NCBI RefSeq assembly: GCF_013409985.1
Contig: NZ_JACCBY010000006.1
Location: forward strand, 147,976 to 211,975
Direction of reading: 5' to 3'
DNA: 64,000 nt
Source: Sphingomonas melonis
GTDB taxonomy: Bacteria > Pseudomonadota > Alphaproteobacteria > Sphingomonadales > Sphingomonadaceae
Part shown: piece by piece, positions 42,088 to 50,312 of the stretch
How positions within the stretch are numbered: position 1 is the first letter of the stretch
Layout of the letters: every line of letters starts with the position of its first letter
Translations under genes and position numbers: made by a program
The notes under the pieces: generated by a model
What the model was told of the DNA's origin: nothing
The model's input: only the letters and a program-made list of their open reading frames with translations
The model's database searches: none

Positions 42088-43659
42088 GTGAAGGACGCAA
42101 CGGAGCCAATGCCGGGAACGGGACCGCTGCGGTCGATCGTCATCGTTGGCGGAGGGACCGCGGGATGGATGGCGGCGACGCTCCTCGCGCGCCGGCTCGA
42201 TCGTCAGTCTGTCGCCATCACGGTCGTTGACTCCACCGACATCCGTACCGTGGGCGTCGGTGAGGCGACCGTTCCGGGCATACGGGATTTTTTCCGGCAG
42301 ATCGGCGTCACCGAGCAGGAGGTGATGGCGGCCGCGCAGGGCACCGTGAAGCTCGGCATCGAGTTTGTGGATTGGAAGCGCCAAGGAGAGCGGTTCTTCC
42401 ACCCGTTTGGTCTATATGGAATGCGGTCACGCGGCGTGGCGTTCCACCACTATTGGCGCAAGATGAACGCAGCGGGCCACCTGACGCCGCTGTCCGATTT
42501 CTGTCTGGCGACCGCACTCGCCGAACGAAACCTCTTCATGCAGCCAACCGACAGTCCGGTTCACGACCTCCTCTTCTTCGATTGGGCGGTCCATTTCGAC
42601 GCGGGCCTGTTCGCCACCTTCCTTGCCAAGAAGGCGAGCGAATGGGGCGTCGGGCACGTCGACGCCACGATCACCAACGTTCGCGTCGATAGAGCCACGG
42701 GGTTTATCGCGGGCCTCGATACGACGTGCGGCAAGACGATCGAAGGCGACCTGTTCATCGATTGCTCAGGCTTTCGGTCGTTGCTGCTCGGCGATGCGCT
42801 CGGCGTGCCATACGAGGATTGGACCAACCTGCTGCCCTGCGATCGTGCGGTTGCCATGCCGTGCGAACGTTCGGGGCCGCTCACGCCCTTCACGCGCAGC
42901 ACGGCGCTTTCCGCCGGATGGCAATGGCGGATTCCGCTGCAGCACCGGGTCGGCAACGGCTACGTCTATGCAAGCCGCCACATCTCGGACGACGAGGCCG
43001 CTGGAACCCTGAAGGGGCGCCTTGAGGGCGCAGCGTTGGCTGAGCCGAACATCATCCGCTTCCGTACCGGTCGTCGCCATGCCTTCTGGCAGGGGAACTG
43101 CGTCGCGCTCGGACTCGCCGCGGGTTTCATGGAGCCGCTGGAATCGACGAGCATCACCCTTATTCAGACCGGGTTGGAGAAGTTGCTCGCCCTGCTGCCG
43201 GATCGCGGTTTTGATCAGGCTCTGGCGGAGGAATACAACAGGACCACGGGGCTCGAGTACGAACGTATTCGGGACTTCCTGATCCTGCATTATTTCGCGA
43301 ACGACAGGCGAGGCGAGCCGTTGTGGGATCGCTGTCGAGATACCGCCCTGCCCGAGCCGCTGGCGCGCAAGATGAGGTTGTTCAAGGCGCGCGGGCACCT
43401 CGTGCGGTATGAATGGGAATCGTTTCAGGATCCGAGTTGGCTATCGATGTACGCCGGTTTCGGTATCGATGCCGCGGCGCACGACCCGCTAGCGGATCAT
43501 TTCTCCGTATCTGATCTCGAAGCGGCGTTCGAGCGGATGAAGGGTTCGATCCGTGACGCCGTCGCGCTGGCGGAACCGCACGACACCTTCCTCAAGGCTT
43601 CCGCCGCGGCTTCGGCGCCTCCTGCAATCCGATCTATGCATCGCGCCGCCGATGTATAG
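42088..43659 (+). CDS. Tryptophan-halogenase-like flavoprotein
   Basis: A 523-residue protein from GTG 42088, with GGGGAGG upstream; the open frame reaches back to a TTG at 42010. GGGTAG (residues 21-26) is the FAD-binding turn, and GWQWRIPLQHRVGNGYVYAS carries the WxWxIP motif of flavin-dependent halogenases. The catalytic-lysine region GEATVPGI is also present. Members of this family in TonB-receptor/cupin_8 loci of Caulobacter and sphingomonads have no demonstrated halogenase role. It follows the receptor by 85 bases on the same strand. Confidence 0.87.
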   Translation: MKDATEPMPGTGPLRSIVIVGGGTAGWMAATLLARRLDRQSVAITVVDSTDIRTVGVGEATVPGIRDFFRQIGVTEQEVMAAAQGTVKLGIEFVDWKRQGERFFHPFGLYGMRSRGVAFHHYWRKMNAAGHLTPLSDFCLATALAERNLFMQPTDSPVHDLLFFDWAVHFDAGLFATFLAKKASEWGVGHVDATITNVRVDRATGFIAGLDTTCGKTIEGDLFIDCSGFRSLLLGDALGVPYEDWTNLLPCDRAVAMPCERSGPLTPFTRSTALSAGWQWRIPLQHRVGNGYVYASRHISDDEAAGTLKGRLEGAALAEPNIIRFRTGRRHAFWQGNCVALGLAAGFMEPLESTSITLIQTGLEKLLALLPDRGFDQALAEEYNRTTGLEYERIRDFLILHYFANDRRGEPLWDRCRDTALPEPLARKMRLFKARGHLVRYEWESFQDPSWLSMYAGFGIDAAAHDPLADHFSVSDLEAAFERMKGSIRDAVALAEPHDTFLKASAAASAPPAIRSMHRAADV

Positions 43660-43932
43660 ACCGTCCAACCCTCCGGTTTCGAGGATGCCGCCGAAGCCTA
43701 TCGTTCAGCCCGGCTCGGGGCAGGCCTATCGGGGGCGAATCCGGACCGCGCGGTGGACGACATCGATGCCGTTGACGATCCTGTCTTGGCTGAAGAGGTG
43801 CGGCTTCGTCTCGCCTCGCGCTACCGCTCGATCCAGAGGTCGATCGCCTATGGCGCGACATTGCCGCGCCGGGCTGCCGCGGCTTATGTCGCGGCGTTTC
43901 TCGTAAAGGGCCGTAAACCAGATGCACGTTGA
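43660..43932 (+). other. Stop-free extension in the halogenase reading frame
   Basis: After the TAG at 43657-43659 the same frame stays open for 90 codons, with coding-like composition (AEEVRLRLASRYRSIQ..., AAYVAAFLVKGRK), to a TGA that overlaps the ATG of the sugar transporter. No ATG is in frame; GTG 43753 would give 59 residues. It could be a small undetected gene or a decayed C-terminal extension. Confidence 0.25.
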
Positions 43933-45214
43933 TATCGGATCCACACCAGCAGCCGCAGGCGACGCTAGCCACGGCTATGATGCGCCAGACCTCCGGGTGT
44001 TTGTTTTTGCGCTGTTCTTCATCTTCGGCGGCATCACCTCGCTCAACGACATTATCATCCCGAAGATGAAGGAGCTCTTCACGCTGGACCACGCGACCGC
44101 GATGCTGGTCCAGTCGGCCTTTTTCCTCGCGTATGCGCTATTCTCGATCCCCGCCGCCGCGATCGTCCGGAAAGCGGGCTATATGCGGACCGCGTCGCTC
44201 GGCCTCGTGACGATGACGGCGGGCTGCCTGTTGTTCATTCCGGCCGCGGGACAGGCGAGCTTCGGCATGTTCCTGTTCGCGCTGTTCGTGCTCGGCGCGG
44301 GCATCACCGTGGTTCAGGTTGTCGCCAATCCGCTGATCTCCGCGCTCGGCCATCCGAAGTCCGCCTCGAGCCGGCTAACCTTTGCACAGGCCTTCAACTC
44401 GCTCGGCACAACGATCTTTCCGTATGTCGGCTCCGCGCTGATCCTCGGCGGCCTGGCGACGGTCGACTCGTCGAAGCTCACCGGTGCCGCGCTCAATGCC
44501 TATCGGTCCGAATCCTCGCGGACGGTGGTACATACCTATATCGGTCTTGCGATCGCTCTGCTGATCGTCGCCGCCGTGGTGTGGACCCGCCGCAACCGGC
44601 TCAATGAAGAGCAGGACCAGGCCGGAAGCATCTTCCACGCGTTCACGCTGCTCAAGCGTCCGCGTTTCGCGATGGGGACGGCGTGCATCTTCCTGTACGT
44701 CGGCGCAGAAGTCGCGGTCGGCTCGCTGATCGTCAATTACCTGATGCAGCCGAGCGTCATGGGCCTCAGCGACGTCGCTGCCGGCAAGCACGTGCCCTTT
44801 TACTGGGGCGGGGCGTTGGTCGGTCGGTTCATCGGCGCATATGTGCTGAACAAGGTGTTGCCGGGCAAGGTGCTGGCCGGGGTCGCGACGGGCACGCTGG
44901 CGTTGATCCTGATTTCCGCGAACACCGAGGGCGCGGCCTCTGGCTGGGCATTGTTGGCGATCGGGTTGATGAACGCAGTGATGTTTCCCACGATCTTCTC
45001 GCTGGCGTCCGAGGGTCTCGGCAAGCGCGCGGCCGAAGGCTCGGGTGTGATCGCCACGGCGATCGTCGGTGGCGCGATCATCCCGTATTTGACCGGCATG
45101 CTGGCGGACAAATCGGGTAGCCTGCATTTCGCGCTTTTGCTGCCTGCGATCTGCTACGCGCTGATCCTGCTCTACGGCCTGTATGCGCGCAAGCCGGCAG
45201 CCGCGACCGCCTAG
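43922..45214 (+). CDS. FucP/GluP-type sugar:H+ symporter (MFS)
   Basis: A 430-residue protein with 12 predicted transmembrane helices. FFIFGGITSLNDIIIPKMKE and VQSAFFLAYALFSIPA are the opening of the fucose/glucose/galactose permease family, and VVQVVANPLISALG and LTFAQAFNSLGTTIFPYVGS are its middle signatures. It would import the monosaccharide phosphorylated by the nearby ROK kinase. Gene order with the receptor and the halogenase-like protein supports one transcript from 38827. Confidence 0.92.
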   Translation: MHVDIGSTPAAAGDASHGYDAPDLRVFVFALFFIFGGITSLNDIIIPKMKELFTLDHATAMLVQSAFFLAYALFSIPAAAIVRKAGYMRTASLGLVTMTAGCLLFIPAAGQASFGMFLFALFVLGAGITVVQVVANPLISALGHPKSASSRLTFAQAFNSLGTTIFPYVGSALILGGLATVDSSKLTGAALNAYRSESSRTVVHTYIGLAIALLIVAAVVWTRRNRLNEEQDQAGSIFHAFTLLKRPRFAMGTACIFLYVGAEVAVGSLIVNYLMQPSVMGLSDVAAGKHVPFYWGGALVGRFIGAYVLNKVLPGKVLAGVATGTLALILISANTEGAASGWALLAIGLMNAVMFPTIFSLASEGLGKRAAEGSGVIATAIVGGAIIPYLTGMLADKSGSLHFALLLPAICYALILLYGLYARKPAAATA

Positions 45215-45276
45215 CAACCGGCATTTGCGCGTTGGATCCAAGGCCTCAGCGGTTTTTGGGCGCATGGAATTGGTGA

Positions 45277-45307
45277 CTGAAGGCGGTCTTCCACAAGACC
45301 CCTTCAG
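45277..45307 (+). terminator. Stem-loop after the sugar transporter
   Basis: CTGAAGG-c-GGTCTT (45277-45290) pairs with AAGACC-c-CTTCAG (45295-45307), loop CCAC. No T-run follows, but it sits in the gap between convergent operons. Confidence 0.5.
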
Positions 45308-45433
45308 TGACTCTGTCGGACGCCGCTCACAACCGTCGTGCAGCGTCGATCGACGGCTTGCCGCCTCGAATGCTCGGCCTCGAGGTCTCCTATCAGGAAT
45401 AGATCGCTAGGTTCACATCGATAGTTCCTGATC

Positions 45434-46315
45434 TCAGCGGCGGCTGGCCGGGTGTTTCGCATCAAAAGGCCCTCGCTGGTGCGTCGCTTCCCATGCCAAC
45501 GCCTTGCTCAGCGTCGTCGTCCAGACGTCCCGTTTGTGGGAACGCAGCCAGTTGATCAAAGCACGATGCGCTTCGTTCGAAATCGCGAGGTGGTCGCCAC
45601 CGATGCCGTGGAACAGGAACACCGCGATGCCGCCCCCGGCCTCCGCCTGTCGAGCATAAGCGATCAATTGTTCACCCGTCGTATGCTCGGCGAAACCGCG
45701 GGCGGGGATGTGCATGACGTCGCGGGTTGCACCGTCGACGGCAAGGTCGGCCGGTGTTGCCGACACCCCACGAACCGAAGTGACGAGGCGGGAGGCTGCG
45801 AGCGGGCCCAGATAGTCGGCACCGCCGGCGACCGTCTGGCCGCAGGGCGTGGCGAAGGCGTGACGGCTTTTGCCGTCGAGCGCGCTCAGCAACACGTTCT
45901 GTGCCGCAATCTCCCGGAGCATGGTTGCCGGAGTGTAGGCCTCCGCGGTGTAGTGCGGATCGGCAGGATAGGTGGCCGCCGCACACGGATGGAATATCGT
46001 ATGGTTGCCAAGCTCATGCCCGTGCGAGGCCGCCGCCCGCCAGCGCGCGACATCGGCTTGGCGGACGCCAGACAGGAAGAACGTCGCCTTGAGACCTGCC
46101 GCATCCAATGTCGGGATGGCATGATCCAGCTGCGATACGAGCGCATCGTCATACGTCAGGACGATCGCCGCTCTCGCCTTGCCCGGCCATGCGGTGCGCG
46201 CCGCGACAGACGAGGGCACCGCCGTCACGGCGATCGCCAACCCGAGGATTCCGGACCATCGCGTTCGGCGCGATCGATCCCCCGCCGGGAAGCGGGCATG
46301 CCGCCGGCCGATCAT
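45434..46315 (-). CDS. Polysaccharide deacetylase (NodB/CE4-like), secreted
   Basis: A 293-residue protein from ATG 46315, overlapping the CE2-type stop (ATGA). An N-terminal signal (ILGLAIAVTAVPSSVAA) is followed by the NodB domain: AIVLTYDDAL with the Asp-Asp pair, HELGNHTIFHP with the HxxxH metal site, and a late FLFHGIGG with the catalytic His. It should remove acetyl groups from the glycan released by the mannanases encoded upstream. Last gene of a four-gene overlapping operon. Confidence 0.88.
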   Translation of the reverse strand: MIGRRHARFPAGDRSRRTRWSGILGLAIAVTAVPSSVAARTAWPGKARAAIVLTYDDALVSQLDHAIPTLDAAGLKATFFLSGVRQADVARWRAAASHGHELGNHTIFHPCAAATYPADPHYTAEAYTPATMLREIAAQNVLLSALDGKSRHAFATPCGQTVAGGADYLGPLAASRLVTSVRGVSATPADLAVDGATRDVMHIPARGFAEHTTGEQLIAYARQAEAGGGIAVFLFHGIGGDHLAISNEAHRALINWLRSHKRDVWTTTLSKALAWEATHQRGPFDAKHPASRR

Positions 46316-47409
46316 CGCTGTGCCCACAGGCCGGGCTGGCCATCGAGATAGGCGGTGATCGCCGAGGCGATCCTGCCGTCGTCGGCGATCGACGGATGGG
46401 CGTGACACGCGTCGAAGGCCAGGCCACGAACGGGGACGAACGCGACCGGTTCTCCCTGCGCTGCCAGGCGATCGGCGACCTTTGCGACCTCGGCCGCGAT
46501 CTCGCCACCCGCCATGTCGGTCGCCCATAGCAGGATGCGGGCGCCGGGATCGTCGGCATGGATGCGGTGGACGAAATCGATGTAGGTCCGTTCGAAGTCT
46601 GTATGCAGCGCGGCGCGGTTCGGCCAAGGTTCGCCGGGGCGAAGCGGTGTGGTGAAATCATTGGTGCCGAGCGCGATGACGATCAGTTGCGGATGCCACG
46701 CTGGATCGCGATAGAGTGCGCGTCGATCGAAGAGTGTAAAGGGATAAGCGGCGGGGAGGGTGGTGGCCGCCATGCCATCGTAGTTGCGGACGATGCCGCG
46801 GCCGGAAATGGCATTGACCTGATAATCGGCATCGTAGTGGCGCGCGAGTTGCGCCGGCATCGCTTGCGACGTATCCGTCGTCGCCCAGACCTCCGCCTCG
46901 GTGCAATCGCGTTTGGTCGCGCGATTGCCGTAGCCGACGGTATGCGAATCGCCGATGAACTCGATTTGGCGCGCCCGGGCGGGCGGGGCCAATCCACGGG
47001 TGCGGGGCGCGGCATAGAAGCCGCCGAACACGGTCGGCGCGGCTTGGCTTTCGCTTGCGACATCGGCGCGGACGATGTGATCGCCCGCGGCCAGACCGTG
47101 GATCCTGTAGACCCCGGGGCCGGGCTTTACGAGCGGCGCGATGGGGCGTCCATCGACCGTGACCCGCAGGATGACGTCACCTGCGCCCAGCTTCATGAGC
47201 ACCTCGCGGCCCCGGAACGCTGCCTCGAAATAGGTGCCTGGCCATTGCCGCCGGTATCCTGCCGCGATCCGCTCGACGCGGCCGCCGACATGCACCGCAA
47301 GCGGCATGCCGACCGCGACGGTGGTCGGGCTGACCGTCGGCGTGGCGGCGCCGCTCGCCGATGCTGCGAGCAGCATTGCGAGCGGCAGCGCAAATCCGGT
47401 TCTCATCAT
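46312..47409 (-). CDS. CE2-like SGNH acetyl esterase with N-terminal beta-sandwich
   Basis: A 365-residue secreted protein from ATG 47409 (overlapping the GH26 stop), signal peptide ending ASASGA. The N-terminal 130 residues are a jelly-roll as in CE2 esterases. The SGNH part has IEFIGDSHTVGYG (Ser), GRGIV (Gly), LGTNDF (Asn) and DACHAHPSIAD (Asp/His). CE2 enzymes deacetylate manno- and xylo-oligosaccharides. Together with GH26, GH5 and the CE4-like gene this points to acetylated mannan. Confidence 0.85.
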   Translation of the reverse strand: MMRTGFALPLAMLLAASASGAATPTVSPTTVAVGMPLAVHVGGRVERIAAGYRRQWPGTYFEAAFRGREVLMKLGAGDVILRVTVDGRPIAPLVKPGPGVYRIHGLAAGDHIVRADVASESQAAPTVFGGFYAAPRTRGLAPPARARQIEFIGDSHTVGYGNRATKRDCTEAEVWATTDTSQAMPAQLARHYDADYQVNAISGRGIVRNYDGMAATTLPAAYPFTLFDRRALYRDPAWHPQLIVIALGTNDFTTPLRPGEPWPNRAALHTDFERTYIDFVHRIHADDPGARILLWATDMAGGEIAAEVAKVADRLAAQGEPVAFVPVRGLAFDACHAHPSIADDGRIASAITAYLDGQPGLWAQR

Positions 47410-48422
47410 CTGATCCTCAACGATGCGGGAAGTTCGTCCCGGGTGATGAAGCGCGTCGTGTTGTAATCCCGGCGCAGCTGGTCGGGCCGGTTCTGGTCGT
47501 CGCCCATCAGCCAGCGGCTGTGCCAGGTCATGAACCACAGCCAGTCCGCCGACGGACCCAGTTCCGCCGGATCGGGCACCGGCCCGTTTTCGTGCAGACA
47601 GATCGGCACATCGTCGCCGACGATCGCCTTCACCTGCGCGAACATCGGCGCGAGATTGCCGTGATCGTGTGCGTAGATGTCGGCACCGGCGACATCGACT
47701 GACGCGCGACCGGGATACCAGGCGGGGTCGACATTCTGCCCCGCCCAGCCGAGCACCCAAATCAGATTATCGAGCTTATGGACGCGGGTGAATCGGTCGT
47801 ACATCAATGCCCACAACGCCTTGAAGGCATTGGGACCGTGCTTGCCCCACCAGAACCAGTCGCCGCTGAACTCGTGGAACGGCCGCCACAGCACGGGAAT
47901 GCCACGGTCGCGGAGTACCGCGAGCAGGCGTGCGGTCTCGTCGAGATCACGCATCATCACGTCATGCTGCGCGGTGCCGACATGAAGCGCCGCCGCGACA
48001 TCGAAATCCTGTTTGGAATTGTCATAGCCGGTGCCGATGTCGGGCGCCCCCCAATGCCAGCACAGCGTCACGATTCCGCCGGCCCGCGCCCATTCGGTCG
48101 CGCGCGCATTCACCGCGTCATTGTCGGGTGGATTGATATAATCGAGCCCGAGAATGGCGGGCAGCCGGCCCGTCACCTGCTCGAGATATGCGAGTTCGCG
48201 GTTAGGATTGGGTGGGATCGCGCCCTGTTCCTGCTGACCCGTCAGCGTCCGCTTGCCGTATTGGCTCCAAAGATAGGCATAAAGCCGTCGCGCGGCGGCG
48301 GAAGACTGCGGATTACACAGTGTGCCCGCACGGGCGCCGGAGCGTGCGGCCCAGGCCGGCAGCCCCTGCGCGACGCCGGCGACCGCGGTGAGTGCAAGCG
48401 CGTCGCGCCGAGTCAGGATCAC
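47406..48422 (-). CDS. GH26 beta-mannanase
   Basis: A 338-residue protein from GTG 48422, which overlaps the GH5 stop (GTGA). The N-terminus VILTRRDALALTAVAGVAQG is a Tat-type export signal. VLWRPFHEFSGDWFWWG holds the acid/base Glu, and PICLHENGPV the nucleophile Glu, both in GH26-typical contexts. LTGQQEQ and LGLDYINP are early family motifs. It cleaves internal beta-1,4-mannosyl bonds. Confidence 0.92.
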   Translation of the reverse strand: MILTRRDALALTAVAGVAQGLPAWAARSGARAGTLCNPQSSAAARRLYAYLWSQYGKRTLTGQQEQGAIPPNPNRELAYLEQVTGRLPAILGLDYINPPDNDAVNARATEWARAGGIVTLCWHWGAPDIGTGYDNSKQDFDVAAALHVGTAQHDVMMRDLDETARLLAVLRDRGIPVLWRPFHEFSGDWFWWGKHGPNAFKALWALMYDRFTRVHKLDNLIWVLGWAGQNVDPAWYPGRASVDVAGADIYAHDHGNLAPMFAQVKAIVGDDVPICLHENGPVPDPAELGPSADWLWFMTWHSRWLMGDDQNRPDQLRRDYNTTRFITRDELPASLRIR

Positions 48423-49762
48423 AGCGCGGCGATCGCGGCGGCGTGCGCGCGGATGATCGCCTGCGTCGTCTGATCGCTGTCGAAGACGCCGTACCAACCC
48501 TGCGGCTCATGAGGCGGATCCCCCATATAGCCGAGGTCGCCGCGCTGGAAGCGATGGTCGGCATGCGGCGTGCGCGCCTCGCCGTTCCACGCCCAGAAAT
48601 TGGACCCTGCAAGGGCGCCGCCGCGCGCTGCATCCGCCTCTACCGCGGCATAGATCTGTCGGTAGAACCGGTCCTTGTATGTCGTGCCTATCGACGGATC
48701 ATAGGCATGCTGCCCATCGCGCGGATAGCCGAACTCCTCGATCACCAACGGTCTGCCCAAGGTGTTCGCCATCCGGATGTGCGCGTCGATATAATCGGCA
48801 ACCTTCGCCGCGCCCGCGTCGTAGGTGCCGGCGAGATTGCCGGCGTCCATCCAGCTCCAGTTGTTTGGCCAGATATGCGTCGTCAGATAGTCGATCGAGC
48901 CGGCGCGATGCGTCGCGAGCACGACATCCTCCCGCTCGATAGACCCCTTGAGCCCTTCCGAGCCGGTCGAGACGAGATGGTTCGCATCCAGCGTCTTGAT
49001 GAAGCGCGCGGTCTCGTCGACCCAGCGATAGAAGTGCGGCAGATTGGGGAGGGCAACGGTCGCGGAGCCCGCCGGGCGCGGTTCGTTGGCGAGCTGCCAC
49101 GCCATGATCGTCGGGTCATCGGCATAGGCGATCCCGGTGACGCTGTTGGTCCGCGACACCAGCGCGCGGACATAGTCGCGGTACATCGCCTGCGCCTGGC
49201 AGTTGGTATAGAAAGCGGCGTTCCAGTCGGCGAATTCGGGCCACGGATGTGCCGGATCGTTCATGTCGATGAAACGGCCTGCGTTGACCCAGGACAGGTA
49301 GGTCATCATGCCGCCCGACCATTCCCAAAAGTTGGTCAGGTAGACCACTCCGGTCATGTCGCGCTTCGCCATTTCGGCCAGCGTCCAGTCGAGCCCCTTC
49401 AGCAGATCGACGTTATAGGTCGAGGTGCGGTCACGAAATCCCGGGGTGATCGAATTCTTCAGCGGCGACAATTCCGCCGATCCGAGGATACGCAGGTTGC
49501 GGATGCCCAATGTGTGCAATCTATCCAGTTCGCGGCCAAGCCGCGCGCGGTCGCCATAAGCGGTGTCCGCGCCCAGCCATGCGCCATACCAGATATTGGC
49601 GCCCGCATAGCGATAGCGCCTGCCGTCGCGTCTGAAACCGCCGCCGTCGACGGTGACGAAGCGCGATGGGTCACGCACACCGTCGCGCCGTGGCAGCGTC
49701 GTGCATCCCGCCACCGCCGCAACGCCACCCAGCAGCGCGGTCCGTCGATCGATCATCGCCAT
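48419..49762 (-). CDS. GH5 (subfamily 7-like) mannanase, probable lipoprotein
   Basis: A 447-residue protein, ATG 49762 with AAGGAG upstream. The N-terminus DRRTALLGGVAAVAGC combines a Tat-like RR with a lipobox Cys at residue 20, so it is probably anchored to a membrane after export. ANIWYGAWLG, MAWQLANEPRP (acid/base Glu) and VIEEFGYPR (nucleophile Glu) are those of GH5_7 endo-beta-mannanases. First gene of the GH5-GH26-CE2-CE4 operon, in which every junction overlaps by four bases. Confidence 0.92.
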   Translation of the reverse strand: MAMIDRRTALLGGVAAVAGCTTLPRRDGVRDPSRFVTVDGGGFRRDGRRYRYAGANIWYGAWLGADTAYGDRARLGRELDRLHTLGIRNLRILGSAELSPLKNSITPGFRDRTSTYNVDLLKGLDWTLAEMAKRDMTGVVYLTNFWEWSGGMMTYLSWVNAGRFIDMNDPAHPWPEFADWNAAFYTNCQAQAMYRDYVRALVSRTNSVTGIAYADDPTIMAWQLANEPRPAGSATVALPNLPHFYRWVDETARFIKTLDANHLVSTGSEGLKGSIEREDVVLATHRAGSIDYLTTHIWPNNWSWMDAGNLAGTYDAGAAKVADYIDAHIRMANTLGRPLVIEEFGYPRDGQHAYDPSIGTTYKDRFYRQIYAAVEADAARGGALAGSNFWAWNGEARTPHADHRFQRGDLGYMGDPPHEPQGWYGVFDSDQTTQAIIRAHAAAIAAL

Positions 49763-50312
49763 ATCAAACTCCTTCTTCGGATCGCGTCGGGTCAGATGTC
49801 CGTGCCACGCGGCGCGGGATCAGCCCGACATCGGCATCGGCTTAAAGGCGGTCGGGTATTACCACCGCAGCGTGTCCCCGACGCGGTGTGGGTCCAGCGC
49901 GTCGATCATCAGCTCGTCTCCACATGGCGCTGAACGGTCGGGTCATCGAGCCAACTGGCGACGTCATCGAGGATGATGAATTCAGCACGCCACTGACACC
50001 GCATGGCAAAGCTGCCTCCGCCCCGGCAATGCGCCTGGCTCGCAGTTGGGGATTCTCGGCCACTGAGTACGCCTTCATCGTGCCTCTTCCCAACGCAGCG
50101 AGCCTCCGGACCGAGCCCGCGGGCCATACCTGTTGCTCAAAAGCCTACTCCAATAGATACTTATATCAAGTTGCGATATTTTGCTTGTGGGTTCTTTTTG
50201 GCCGCGATAGCAATCCGCCAGAGACGTTGAGCAACACGCCACGCAAACGACGACCAGACTGTCCGGCTTCGTACCGGGGGGCGGTTGCGGGATGAGGACT
50301 GAAGGGGAAGAC
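49763..50312. other. Control region between GH5 operon and TonB receptor 3
   Basis: The 550 bases between the divergent genes hold no supported gene. The last 150 bases before the receptor are AT-richer (around 50150-50200) and probably contain its promoter. I could not define a clear operator. Confidence 0.4.
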
